64,000 nt of DNA from Heligmosomoides polygyrus polygyrus (Eukaryota; Nematoda; Chromadorea; Rhabditida; Heligmosomidae). Below, in pieces: positions 46,385-59,630 of this stretch. The position numbers were made by a program, and so were the translations under genes. Each line of letters opens with the position of its first letter. Position 1 is the stretch's first letter. The stretch lies in NCBI GenBank assembly GCA_947396885.1, contig OX377204.1:41961139-42025138 (forward strand), read 5' to 3'. Under the pieces are notes generated by a model that saw only the letters and a program-made list of their open reading frames with translations, ran no database searches and had not been told where the DNA came from.

Positions 46385-48630
46385 CTACGTGGTAATTCAG
46401 AAGACATGCTGCAGATGTCAATCGGAAGATGTGTAACAGATCGACCAGCCAATCAATATTGATCGATATTGTTGACTTTTAACAGGCGATATTGGTTTTC
46501 TTCTAGATTTAAGGGATCGGGGTCGGTCACGAGAGTATGCCAGTATCAAAGCGGGGGGAAAGGTTTCATGAAGCGGTTAATATCAATACATATATGGGAT
46601 GTTTCGATCGGGTGACTAAAAGCGTTAATTAATGTTATTGATTTTAGCTCAACACTGACACGTTCTACGTTTGTTTACCTACCGATCACGGCCAGCTAAT
46701 CCCGACGGCTGCAGAGTTACTGCGTGGGATAATTTTGTTGTTCCTTATGGTATGAGAAATGGTGGAATCTTTTTCCGTTCTGAGGGAAGGGTTCCTCTAC
46801 AAGCGAGCGAAATCGATGAAGGGCTCAGTTCCTATCCTGAATGTCGAATTTTGCCTGACGTTGACTGCTTGAGAATGAGGGCTGGAGGTGCCTGCAGTCA
46901 TTTAGCCGTTAGAGTGATGTGGAAAGAGGCAGGGTCGTAGCGAATCAGAAGTTGTCGATCAACCTAAGGGACGAAGGTATTGGTTAGCACAAACCAATGT
47001 GTGCTGAAACGTCTCGGGATGATGGCGATCAGGGGTGTGCGTAACTACGATTTACGATTTCACGACTCACGGCGATTTTTGGAAAATTCTTTACGATTTT
47101 CGATTTACGACATTTTAGGTCCTAATTCGTAAATTTTCGTAAATGCGATCTTTCGTCTACAACCAAATGATGTTCAAATGGTGTAATATGGACCGGTTAA
47201 GGACCGTTTAGACGTGACCTGTTCTAGAGAAGGAACAAGAACAATACATCATGAACGAGGAGATTGGACTCCTTCGTTTCTGGCCAAAGCTAGTGGGGCC
47301 CATCGCGCTCCTAGTATCGAGGATCCTACCACTCCAGGACCTATTCGAGACAGCTTTGTAGGAAGAGGGAGACGAGCATTCTTCGATATTCTGTTTGCTA
47401 ATAACGTCAAGTTGTTTATAATAGATCCATGCTAACTCCACCGAGTAGAATTGACGCCAATCCACGATCGAATATCAATCGTGATTCGTGGCGGGATCTC
47501 TAAAGACTTATATGGAAAGGATGAACCGCTGATGTTTCCACCGGTTTACGTTGTAGAGAAACATCGCAGACAGACATTTGTGGAGCAGACATATACAAGC
47601 AAGATCAGGTTACCGCGATAGTTGATATTGTCCATCTATGATTTAAAAAAGCATTCTCAAGTTACAGAACGTATTTTTTGCAATCTATCTACAATTGTTA
47701 TCACCTCGTTAAGCACTAGAACTTTAATTGCCTTTCTGTATCGACTTTTGTACCGATTTCAGTTGTTACGTTTAAAATAGACTTTAACAAATTCTGTTTG
47801 AACCTTTCCAACTAGAACTGCGCTCTTATAAACTCAAAACTCAAGCTGAATTACCTCCAAATGGAACTAGACACCTAAAATAAACAACGTCGTCTATGAT
47901 ATCCAAATAAAGATGTCTCAAAAATGTTATATATTAACTTTCCCATTCAAAATCGACTGCAGAAGGTGTCCACGATATACGAAGATACTGTTTCGGCGAC
48001 CAAAGTTTCTTATCCGTCTGCTATATATTCTCGGCTTACTTCAAAGTGTCCAAAAGCGGAGATCTTTCGGTGCGTCATGAGGTAGGGTTGCGCCATGTAC
48101 GCGACGCTTGCACCTGTTTTCGCTACTTTAGTCAGCGGTGGGGTCAAACGCTCTACTGCACCAAAATTTCAATCGCTGTTTTCGCACTTCCCAAGGGATG
48201 GCCGAGTCCTTGATCTGGCGACACAAGCAACACATGACGAATGACAGGGTGCAGTCACCACAACGTCTGATGTCTTCGTGAGGAATTGTCAAGACCAACG
48301 CTTTCGTATTTGGTTTCGAGAAGCTTCCGAGAGTGACGACTACACCACGGAGCAAAATCATTGGTCCATTTCTGACTTACCCACTCGAAGCCAAACAATC
48401 CCATATAAATGCTCAATAATGTCACACCGCGTTCCTCACCTGCGAAAACTTCTATATGAGAACTTCTGCCAGAAAACCCAATCGGTGATTTTTTTTTGAA
48501 AAATGGATGAAATAGGTCTACGCAAAATTATTAGTCCTCTTAATAAAACTCAGTTCATTACAAAAATAGTAATACACCAAGTATGCAGTGTTCTTTGTTA
48601 TATCCTCTTTGTTGTAAACAACGTTGAAAA
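46385..48630. other. No confident gene (46385-48630)
   Basis: This may hold 5' exons of the minus-strand gene, but none could be linked. One minus frame at 48128-48361 has a CGDC...CCLC pattern with a stop, which is not enough to call. A string at 47030-47040 (caggggtgtgc) resembles a hAT transposon end, but no partner end was found. Confidence 0.35.
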
Positions 48631-48635
48631 TTCTT

Positions 48636-48870
48636 CACGTACCATTAACAAGGTTATTAATACCAGTTTGCTCTACGCTAGCCCATGCATCAACTATGGC
48701 TTTCTTCAGATCAGAAGCCGAGGAGTAAACGGCTCCACCTTTGAACATCGTGTATGCTAAGTTGACGAACAAGTTCTCTGTCGGGTTAACGTCTGGAGAA
48801 CAACAGGGCTACTCCAGAAGTTCGACTCAATTAGCATTAAGCCCATCTATAGTCGAATCTGATCCGTGTA
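48636..48870 (-). pseudogene. Tc1-like transposase C-terminal fragment
   Basis: The minus strand reads CCSPDVNPTENLFVNLAYTM and SASDLKKAIVDAWASVEQTG, then INNLVNGT and a stop. This is the end of a Tc1 transposase: the SPDxNPxEN box holds the last catalytic residue (E), followed by the DLKKAI...AW helix. Stops lie upstream and the rest of the element is lost. Confidence 0.75.
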
Positions 48871-48972
48871 TGGATCAGTGTCAAGCACCGAGTTCGATTT
48901 TTGCCGAAAATTTATGACGCTTTATGCGTTTTTTGCACCTCGAAGTTGGTTGTTCTTCCCAGGCGTGGCCTA

Positions 48973-49980
48973 AACTGTGTGTGTGTGTGTGGATGTGTGT
49001 GTATGTGTGTATGTGTGTGTGTGTGCATGAAAACGGACGAAAAGTGTGTATGTATGTATGAATGTGTGTGTTGTGTGTGAGTGTGTGTGTGTGTGGACGT
49101 GTGTGTATGTGTGTGTATGTGTGTGGATGAAAACGGACGAAAAGTGTGTATGTATGTATGTATGTGTGTATGTGTGTGTGGATGAAAACGGACGAAAAGT
49201 GTGTATGTATGTATGAATGTGTGTGAGTGTGTGTGAGTGTGTGTGTGGATGTGTGTATGTGTGTATGTGTGTGTGGATGAAAACGGACGAAAAGTGTGTA
49301 TGTATGTATGAATGTGTGTGTTGTGTGTGTGAGTGTGTGTGTGAGTGTGTGTGTGGATGTGTGTATGTGTGTATGTGTGTGTGGATGAAAACGGACGAAA
49401 AGTGTGTATGTATGTATGAATGTGTGTGTGTTGTGTGTGTGAGTGTGTGTGTGTGAGTGTGTGTGTGGATGTGTGTATGTGTGTATGTGTGTGTGGATGA
49501 AAACGGACGAAAAGTGCGTATGTATGTGTGTATTTGTGGTGTGTATGTATGTATGAATGTGTGTGTTGTGTGTGAGTGTGTGTTGTGTGCGTGTGTGTGA
49601 GTGTGTGTGGATGTGTGTGTATGTGTGTATGTGTGTGTGGATGAAAACGGACGAAAAGTGTGTATGTATGTATGTATGTGTGTGTTGTGTGTGTGGATGA
49701 AAACGGACGAAAAGTGTGTATGTATGTATGAATGTGTGTGTTGTGTGTGAGTGTGTGTGTGGATGTGTGTGTATGTGTGTGTGGATGAAAACGGACGAAA
49801 AGTGTGTATGTATGTATGTATGTGTGTATGTGTGTGTGGATGAAAACGGACGAAAAGTGTGTATGTATGTATGAATGTGTGTGTGTTGTGTGTGAGTTGT
49901 GTTGTGTTGTGTTGTGTGTGTTGTGTGTGAGTTGTGTTGTGTTGTGTTGTGTTGTGTTGTGTGTGTGTGTGTGTGGATGA
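48973..49980. repeat. GT-rich minisatellite with gatgaaaacggacgaaaag units
   Basis: At least ten units of roughly 50-145 bases each consist of variable tg/tatg/gagtg repeats ended by ggatgaaaacggacgaaaag (for example at 49126, 49180, 49275, 49383, 49495, 49639, 49694, 49784 and 49838). Frames open across it on either strand encode only HT/CV repeats and are not genes. Confidence 0.95.
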
Positions 49981-49987
49981 AAACGGA

Positions 49988-51390
<1,403 letters not shown>

Positions 51391-51451
51391 TTCCCTGTCC
51401 ATGGGCGATTTCCAACGAAATGCTTGTGGTCATTGCAGCGGGACGCAGGCG

Positions 51452-54400
51452 ATGTCGTCGGCGCCATCGGAGAAGCTGGAGAACGTCAGTTTCATTGAGC
51501 ATTTCGTGTCTCCCTACCTTCGAGGAGTCAAGTTCAGCTTCACCCAGGTTAGTAGCTTCGTTCCATTCTGCTTCTCCGATCCTACAAACGTTTTTCGTTG
51601 GAGGATACCACTATTCGCTATTTTTCTTCTTTTAATATTACAACACTATGGGTGATCAGGTTTTCGTTTAATTGCATAATCTGTATTCGGGCGTGTGGTA
51701 GTGAACCCATAGGAGGTGCCGGCTGTCTCGTGCACCTGATTCGAAGCTCTTGGTTCGATTCTTCAGCCCAGGCCAACCAAACCCTCCATCCCTACCGGGT
51801 CGGTGAGTTCGTACCACTTGACCACTTGTCGGGAAGGATAAAACACGGACTTGTCTATTGCCTGGCCATCGCAATTTACTGTATATTTGTATAATTAAGA
51901 TAAATAAGGGTGCAGGTCTAATTGAGGGGAGATTTGCCATTCAACGTTGAAAGAAAATATACAGACGAGTTTCCGGAGGCTCTAGAACCTTACTCTAACG
52001 CCCAGAGAATTTAGGCTTACGCCGCGGCGAAGCAGGAGAGGGGCGGGGGAGGGGGGGGGCATGATTTCGGTTGAAAGTGGCAATTGAGAAGAGCTTCGAG
52101 CACCTTTCTTCGATTTAGACAGTCCATCAAGGTCCTTATCACTCCTTGAAAGGCCGACAGATGCGTAATCTGGATTGGAGTGCATGGCCGTAACATCGCG
52201 TGAAAACTCACCCGTACTTCTTTTCATGTACGTTTCATGAGGAATTCGAGTGGGGTCCACCTGATATTCTCATAAAAATCATGGCAGGTATGAAAAACAT
52301 GCAACATAAAGTACAACCATGCGGATCATATCTCCTCTATTCTTGATAATTTTTTCGAATTGATGCCCAAAATAGCATTCCTAGGGAGGGGAATGGTGAA
52401 GAAATACGGTGGAGTTAAACAAAGCCTGCGACCGGGTTCATCAACGATTGAACTGGTGGATATAAGAAGTGGGGGGGGGGCGCAGATAGGGTTCCCCTTT
52501 TACTCAATGGGTGTTCGCCTTAATAAGTGGGCATATTTATGTCTAACTACGTCAGAAATGGCGTAGCCCAGTTCCTGATAGGCGTGAAACACACCGGTGT
52601 GCATAAAACTTAATTACGTACAGCACAAAACGTTGCACAGTGCAGTGCCACAGGGTGACTCCTCCGACACTACTGCGCCGGGGAGAGATACTCACCATGA
52701 AGCACTCATCTCTGTCCCTTATCTTGTCTTTACCCCGCATAGCGCGAGTTTTCTCGCTGATGAATCCGACTCCTGGAATAAATCCGAGCAACTCGGCCTA
52801 TCGCCACAGTCAAGCAGTTGACGCGCACCCGTCTGGGCAGCAGACGCGTAAGGGCATGGCATGCGAGAAGGAACGCACTAGGGGGAGGTGTAAGAGCATT
52901 TAGTGATTCTATTTATTCAAGGCATAGTCGGACAACTGTCTGGGATTATTGCTACTTCTTTCCTCTTACGGATCTTGTCAGCATCCCGTCAAAGAACCTA
53001 GTTGGGTCAACTGACATCTTATTTGCAACAATTTTGAGCATCATGAGAAAACCAAATCAGCGATTTTCCTCCCATTCTTCAGCGAAGAAAAGACCAAGCA
53101 GTGAAGCTCGTTGAGTACCGTTTGGGACGGAACTATAAACTTCTGAGTAGCACTTTATCATGAGCTTTCTAGAGAAGGTGCTTTGAATGCCTTCTAGAAG
53201 GTTTATCTCTTTCTTTTTCATTGGATTGAAGACTGATGTCCGACTTTCCTCAATAGGTCTTACATAGGTTTTGAAACCACCTATTTTCACGAGAATATCA
53301 AGTGGATCCGTCTCCCCTCTGACCAAAGCTGCACACATGTGGAAGCAAATTGATAAAGGAGGCAGCGGTCATGAAAAAAATGCAAAAGTATTGCATAGCA
53401 CTGGAGTCGAACATCTGACGTAACACCTGCAAAGCATCCCCGCACCCTGTTGCGCCACCGACTTGCTGAAGGCAGAGCCTTCCGCCGCGTCCCATACAAC
53501 AGCGCGCACGTGTGCAGTGGGCACACGCTGACGGTGCGATTCTGTACCCTACCTTTGAGGGCCCGTAGCTCTTTTGGATCAAGGACTCAGCAAAAACGAA
53601 ACATGTTTTTCTACTATATGAAGGGTGGAGAGTCTCGCAGTATATCCATTTCGCCGCTCAAACTGCCTGATACCCTACCCTTGTGAGCTTCAAAGACTCT
53701 TCAATTCCACATTAATCCGTAACTTTCCTTCAATTTTAGATCTTCTCGGCACTTGCTCGTCATCTTTCGCCGATTCGCTTGTCATAGTTCAAGTATCATG
53801 CCATTCGTAGTCACCCGTCTTACAAACGCTAAGACACCTTCGGATCCCTTTAGTCTAAAACCGAAGCGAAGGTACCCCGCGCTTCCTTTTTCACCCGCAA
53901 ATCGTAGGAACGTAGTCAATAGCCGGTGGTGCACACTTTCTGCTCTAGTGCCCAGCAGTAAGGGGTCGTTTAATGTGCGCGACACGCGATGCATGTGTAG
54001 TGGCCAAATTGATCGAGCGACGCGACTGATCAATTCGGCCACTACACATGGCATCCCTTCGCGCGTCGCGCGCACACTAAACGGGCCTTAGTCCCCGTTT
54101 ATACTTCCTCGCGGCGCGATGCGACGCCACGTACAGTGGCCATATTGATTGTGCGACGCGATCGATTAATTTGGCTTCATTGCGTAGCCATCGCGTCGCG
54201 CCGCGACGAAGTATAAACGGGGCCTAAGGGATGGCATCGCGGCGCTCAGTTCATGGCCATTCCGCCGCACGCGGTCGAATACTCAAAGGTAACTTCGCCG
54301 CGGCCGCCGCAACAGTTGCAGTCGGCGTGCGCGATGGCTTCCCGCGCCCATCGCGGGCATGGCATACTTTTTCGCGCCCCGCGCGGTGTTTAGCGCTGGT

Positions 54401-57400
54401 CCTGGACAGATCGCCGTCGCGCTCCCATGCAGAGCGATAAGCGATGCGACGGGCGCTGAGAAGTTCAAATTCTTTCGCGTCGCTCTGCAAAACTCTTCGC
54501 CGCGATTCCATCGCGGCGACGGGAAGTATGCACGAGGCCTAAGACGCGGCGATCGTGATTACATGTGAACTGGTCCCCGAAAAATTCCGTCACGCGCGAG
54601 CGGCGAGAGTCAGATGAGAAGAGCGAACGCATGGCAGAGTCCGAGTTCTCCGGCAACGGGCGACCGCCTGCGTATGTCGCGCGCACCCTAAACGACCCCC
54701 ATAGGGGTCGTTTAGTGTGCGCGCGACAAGCGACGCGATGCCATGTGTAGTGCCCCAATTGATCAATCGCGTCGCTCGATCAATCTGGCCACTACACGTG
54801 CATCGCGTCCCGCGTCGCGCGCACACTAAACGACCCCTATGACGTCACTAGCCGTCCCTGTCGGCAGCAGTCGGACCCTCTTGTCACTCTTGTCACCTGT
54901 TCGCAATTTACGGGCGCTGCCATCGCTCTCGTCGCTCGCCCGTGTCGCTACTGTCGCGAAGTATGAACAGACTCATACTAGTTAACCCCATTTTCCAACC
55001 GCTACTGTAAAAACAACCGTTGCGGGACCACCACATCTGTTATTTGTGCTGAAACCATGGCGACTTCATAACCTATAAGCACCGGTGTGTTAAGATGTTG
55101 AAAAGGAGCTGCGTATGCGATCTGGGTCATTAAGGAAGCAGATTTAGGGCCTTATTCCTTCGTAAGGAAAAACCTTAATGTCTAGTTCAGAGTGACATGG
55201 TGAGGATCCGCGGGCAGGGTCACCTTACTAATGTTACGTTGCAAGTCAACAGAAGAAGTCCAGCTACTTTTTTTCATAACTGGCACGCCTGCCTTAGTCG
55301 GAGTAAGCTTAGATATATTTCTATAATTACTTATTCTACATAGCGGTGCTTACTGCACTTTGAAGGTGTTTGACAAATTCTCTTGATGGAAGAGTTAGCA
55401 GCGTTTCTCCAGACTTGCACCGTTACAGCAGTTCCGTTGTATGAGTTTAACGTAGTATAGTTTTGTAGTATAGTTCATTTCCATAGTGCTCTTCACGTGT
55501 GCAGCAATGACAACCAAAGGTGTTAGAGAAAAAGAAGAAGAGTCGCAGATGGTGTCCTAGTCGGTTCGAGTAACGCCGCACTTCAAGCCAAAGATGTTCT
55601 AGGAATGGCGCCCTAATGGGGGCCTTGTTGGGCTTGTTCGTTTACAACCACCGAGGTCTTCTGTTTCTGTTGGGAGAGATGTCCGATTGCTTGCTTGGTG
55701 AGGTGTGTTTAGGACTTATCTTATGAGGACATTAACCTGAAGGGGTATAACCGACTTAAAATACTGTGAATCTGGCCAGTCTTGTTGTGGCGGACGAGTT
55801 CGACGGCGTAGAGGCCTGGTAAAATTGTCTGTTGCATTTAACCACGGACTCGCAGCTAGCTTTGAAAAGGCCTGCTAACAGTGGGAGGTTAAACTAAGCT
55901 TAGCGAACGGCGCGATTAATCTTCTGGTTAAGGGTGACCGGAGGCGAAGTTTCGACCTTGCACTGCGACACAGTAGCGTTGCTACTCTCCTCTTCCACAA
56001 GGACCAGAAGAAGTTTGTATTTGTGAGACAATTTCGGCCAGGTGAGTTGCTCTCTTATAGCGGGCAATATCACATGCTCTTCTGGGATCCATTTAGCGGT
56101 GCTGGTTGGACATATTTTGAGACAGCCAGAAAACTTCGGGAAGAAGCTTGACGAGATCTCGTGGTCCGACTACGATGCGTCTCCGGGCTACACCTTGGAA
56201 TTGTGTGCCGGCTTGATTGACAAAGTGAGTCTGGTCGAGCCTTTAGAGGCTTTCCAGTTTCAGTAATGCCTCTCACGTGATGTCCGACTTTTAGAGCATC
56301 TCGGCCGTCGATATTGCTCGGGAGGAGATAGAGGAGGAGTGTGGCTATGCTGTTAGGAGCGAAGATATCCATTTCGTCGCTACCTTCAGGTATTGATATT
56401 TTTCCTTATGCTAGGTATTACTTTACAACGCTATCATAATAACTGGTGGTCGAGGTTTTGCTGCATTTGTGTTCTTCTTGCTAATCTCTGTAGGTTTGTG
56501 GGAGCTGCTTCACTACCTCACCGATCGTCCTTACTATCAAAGTAGTTGATGTCCACTAGTACTGCTAAGGAGTTGCTCACTGATTCTTGACCAGTTGCAG
56601 CAAAAACCACTGACTTCTCAATGTGCTAGTTCGCTGTATCGATTTATTCGTAATTTTGGCAGGCCGGCATAATAAGGGGTGGGGGTCACATTGTATTCAG
56701 TGGTTCTCTGCCTTCAAAAGAAGGCAGGTGGATACCAGATTATAGCTGAAGTAGCTTAGCTCAGTTCATGCGGCTAGAACACGTCAGTGGTGCAGAAAGT
56801 TCTCTTAACTTCATGCAACACAAGACATTGTTAAGGGCTGCCTTATATGGCGATCGCATCTCCCCCGAGCCACTTAGGGCCTGTTCATCACCAGATGTGT
56901 TCTCGTTTATAGCTCGCGAGACAGGACTATGCCGGGCCAGAGCATATGAGCCGGTTAATTTCAAGCGATAACGTTGGCATTGAGTCACTGCATGCTTACA
57001 AGGACTATGAGAGTGTGAGATGAAGGTGACATGACAGCGGTCGTGTCCTGTTTATGGCCGGGAATTGAGAACAATAGAAGCGATTGCGCCTCATGAATAG
57101 TCTCATTCCGTCTGCAATATTGTCGTTTACCTTGCTGCGATTCTAGATTCTAAGCCACCATCTGAAAAAAAACCGTGCCTCTGTTTTTTTCTCTGAACAA
57201 AAGGCTAGGGGTTATTTGACGAGAGATCAATAGCGCATAGAGGTGTATTTTTCAAGGTGAACAATTTGTGCAAGACGGAAGGCGCTGTTCTTATGCACAT
57301 CGTGAGTCGTCTTTCCAAATAGTTTATGCACACAGCAATCGCCCTCCCTATAGAGTCGCTGTGATAGGATCAAATTTGTCTGATGTGGATGCAACGCTGC

Positions 57401-59630
57401 CCTCTCACAAGGAGAGCCTCCGGAGTGGCGGTGAGCTTTTGCGATGCAATTTTTACAGGATGTAAGGTCCCGTGAGGGGTGTCCAAAACCACGGTTACTT
57501 TTTTCGGAATGCTCTTCTGTGGTCGAAAAAAAGCGTGTGGACGCGTGAGCGCAAAATTCATGACGCCCTGCTGCCACCCCCGTTGTGGTCGGTAGGCGTA
57601 GTGGTAGCGGGGTCGCCTCTCCGGCTCACCGAGCGGGTATGATGGTTCAGTCCCCGGTGTCGCCAGTGTTTATGCACACATCGAATCGTTATGGTTATGG
57701 GCTTGCGCGATCGCAGGAGTCAATTTCTACACGATTAATGCTTTTAGTATTTAAACCTAGCCTTTTTGGGCTTGCATTTGAGTTACCTCTCAATGGATCG
57801 TAATTGCACTGTATCATTCTATTGGATCGCTGAAATAAAATAAAAAATTTCTTGCTCACATGAAGTAACTGTGTTTATTGCAGACAATGGAATCAACAAT
57901 TTTGATATAGAACTATGAAACATTTAAAACATAACCGCTTATCACACCAGCGGCATCTTACAAACGCTAGGGACGAACAACCTTCCTCTCCCTGACAAGG
58001 TAGCTACTTCTTCTTCGTTTAAGGCATAATCGGTAGGCGTAGAGAAGAGCCCCGGGTCATCATCAACATATCGATCCATTGAGAGGCGGGGGCAGACATA
58101 ACTCCGACGCCGCGCGAACCCCCCTGGCGTCGCGCACGGTGCGCGACGAAATTGGACCAGTTGTCGCGGTACGATGCCTCCGACGGCTACAAACGCTTCC
58201 GACAGGGACACGCGGCACGCGTTTGCCTCATTTCAACGTTTCTTGGAGATGCTATATGAATGTGGTTTCAATAGGACGATCAGCGACAGTTTATACAGGA
58301 ATCTTGGTCGTGTGGTTGGTTTCCAGCGTCAGCATTTGCCATGTACAACTTCTTCGGTCAATTTTTACCCGTGATTATGGTTACACTACGGGAAAAGGTC
58401 ACTACCACCCATTCTCGGATCATTTGTCCTACTGCAGACAGTTGCCTACCACATTCTGTGGAATCTTAAGTTTCTTGCTAGAAATGTGGTCTGGGAGCTT
58501 GAACACTGAGAACATTTCGTGCTCCGCGGCTAACCATGCGTCACCGAGCGCACGTCCGCGTTTCAGCGCCGCTATGTCGCACGCGGACAGCGCGCGACGT
58601 CGCGTCGGAGTTAGGTCCTGGAGCCATTGAGAGGTAACCCAAATGTGGTAACTCAAATTGACTCCTGTGATCACGCAAGCCAGTAATAATAACGACTCGA
58701 TGTGTGCAAAACCATTGGCGACACCAGCGACCGGATCATCAAACCCGCTCGATGCGCCCGAGAGGCGACCCCGCTACCTCTACGTCAACCGACCACATCG
58801 GGCTGGGTGGCAGCAGGGCGCCATGAAGTTCGCGCTCACGCGTCCACACGTTTTTTTCGACCACAGAAGAGCATTCCGAAAAAAAGTAACTCTGGTTTTG
58901 GACTCCCCACACAAGACCCTACATCCTGTAAAAATTGCATCGCAAAAGCTCACCGCCACGCTGGAGGCTCTCCTTGTCAGAGCTATCGTATAGGCGAAGC
59001 GCTCGCTGGAATCACCTCTAAACCATCTAGAGGAAGTTAGACATGTATGGCCTGCGAGTAGTGTTGATAATCGTCTGCGTTTATCTTCATCTATAGGTTC
59101 TAGTGTATCATTTAAATGTAATGCCAAATATACTCACAACCCAGGTATGGAAGAATATAATCAATGCCATAATCAAATTAATTAGCCGTGTCGCTCAATT
59201 GGTTTTTAGTGTTGCGGCCCACGAGTCGGGTGGAACACAATATCTGTACTATGCCGAAATTGATGACTCAATGCAGGTTAACGAGGGAGGAGGCAATGTC
59301 GACGAGGATGAATACATAACCAAGGTTGAGCCACTCGTCAGTTCCGTAGACCATGAGCACAGGATGCAGTACTGAATTGGTGACTTCCAGGTTTTCCTCA
59401 CAGAATCGGAGGCGCTCGAGTTCCTCAACAACGACTACTGCCCGGGGCCTCCGTCCATGCTCTATGCTCTGCTTTGGTGGTTCGCTCATAAACCAACCGA
59501 CGTGAAGAAACAATCCCCGGTGAATATCAAGTACGATGATCCGCTGTTCCGTAGTTTGATGCTGTTCCGAACAACCGCTATGTTAAGCTGGACGCATACA
59601 CGTGGAAGCCGAAGGATACCGTTCCTATGA
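51452..59630 (+). CDS. Nudix hydrolase, NUDT14 (UDP-sugar pyrophosphatase) type, copy 1
   Basis: Six exons: 51452-51547, 55933-56041, 56097-56224, 56295-56389, 59210-59336, 59391-59630. All borders are GT-AG and the phases agree, giving 264 residues (human NUDT14 has 222). The start is [14 protein letters not shown] at ATG 51452; an in-frame ATG at 51401 is possible. The order matches NUDT14: [52 protein letters not shown], the Nudix helix [14 protein letters not shown] with its metal-binding glutamates, [20 protein letters not shown], and a C-terminal [16 protein letters not shown]. The family hydrolyses UDP-glucose and related nucleotide sugars, usually as a cytosolic dimer. Introns 1 (4.4 kb) and 4 (2.8 kb) are full of repeats. 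Confidence 0.85.
51695..51895 (+). repeat. SINE-like repeat, copy 2
   Basis: It shares ggaggtgccggctgtctcgt, a box-B-like ggttcgattctt (51753-51764), caggccaaccaaaccctcca and gggaaggataaaac with the copies at 32.7 and 61 kb. It lies in intron 1 of the first Nudix gene, in the same orientation. Confidence 0.65.
52432..52774. mobile_element. Diverged GGCCGGATTCATCAAC-type MITE
   Basis: The left end is ccgggttcatcaacgattga. The right end is ctcgctgatgaatccgac. Its right half, read in reverse complement, follows the same order as the 18.5-kb MITEs (tatgcgggg, agataaggga, gcttcat, gagtatctctcccc). A gggggggggg run at 52472 and other changes show it is older. Confidence 0.6.
53045..53290 (-). pseudogene. 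CR1 reverse transcriptase C-terminal fragment
   Basis: The minus strand reads [40 protein letters not shown] and [15 protein letters not shown]. These match the blocks at 24.1 kb and 61.6 kb. It is a short dead fragment in Nudix intron 1. Confidence 0.8.
53959..54090. mobile_element. Palindromic MITE, GGGGTCGTTTAGTGTGCGCG-type, copy 1
   Basis: The ends taaggggtcgtttaatgtgc and gcgcacactaaacgggcctta are near-perfect inverse complements. The interior tgtgtagtggccaaattgat pairs with atcaattcggccactacaca. The whole segment can fold into one hairpin. Confidence 0.85.
54089..54227. mobile_element. Palindromic MITE with CCCCGTTTATACTTC ends
   Basis: The ends agtccccgtttatacttcct and cgaagtataaacggggccta pair, as do the inner cgcggcgcgatgcgacg and cgtcgcgccgcg strings. 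It abuts the previous hairpin and shares its interior type (cagtggccatattgattg). Confidence 0.8.
54228..54542. mobile_element. GC-rich palindromic segment between MITEs
   Basis: The left part (gatggcatcgcggcg, gcggccgccgcaac) and right part (cgccgcgattccatcgcggc, gaagtatgcacgaggcctaa) are partly inverse. It belongs with the cluster but its borders are unclear. Confidence 0.45.
54701..54840. mobile_element. Palindromic MITE, GGGGTCGTTTAGTGTGCGCG-type, copy 2
   Basis: The ends ataggggtcgtttagtgtgc and gcacactaaacgacccctat are perfect inverse complements. The interior ccatgtgtagtgccccaatt pairs with the ctggccactacacgtg side. A partial inverse end (cgcaccctaaacgaccccca) lies just to its left. 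Confidence 0.9.
57405..57800 (+). repeat. Inverted duplicate with tRNA-like boxes, left copy
   Basis: The segment contains tagtggtagcggggtcgcct and a box-B-like ggttcagtcccc (57644-57655). It is matched in inverse orientation at 58622-58982, including caaggagagcctcc, cttctgtggtcg and acctctcaatgg. It lies in intron 4 of Nudix copy 1. A tRNA-derived origin is possible but not proven. Confidence 0.6.
58075..58634. mobile_element. Palindrome-ended element with direct repeats
   Basis: Inverse ends taactccgacgc (58098-58109) and gcgtcggagtta (58601-58612) enclose about 0.5 kb. The direct repeat ccattgagagg is present at both sides (58075-58085 and 58624-58634). No protein is recognised. It sits between the two inverted duplicates. 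Confidence 0.5.
58622..58982 (-). repeat. Inverted duplicate with tRNA-like boxes, right copy
   Basis: Reverse-complement relative of 57405-57800. The two could pair in the intron RNA over roughly 300 bases. Confidence 0.6.

Noticed and set aside
47030..47110. caggggtgtgc followed by cgattt/ttacgatt repeats, like a hAT transposon end
   Set aside because: No matching inverted end, 8-base duplication or transposase was found in the window.
48973..49980. Regular repeats that might suggest a CRISPR array
   Set aside because: Units vary in length, the spacers are themselves simple TG/TATG repeats, and the genome is eukaryotic.
57585..57662. A functional tRNA gene
   Set aside because: Box-like strings are present, but no cloverleaf with a proper acceptor stem and anticodon arm could be drawn, and the segment is part of a longer repeat.
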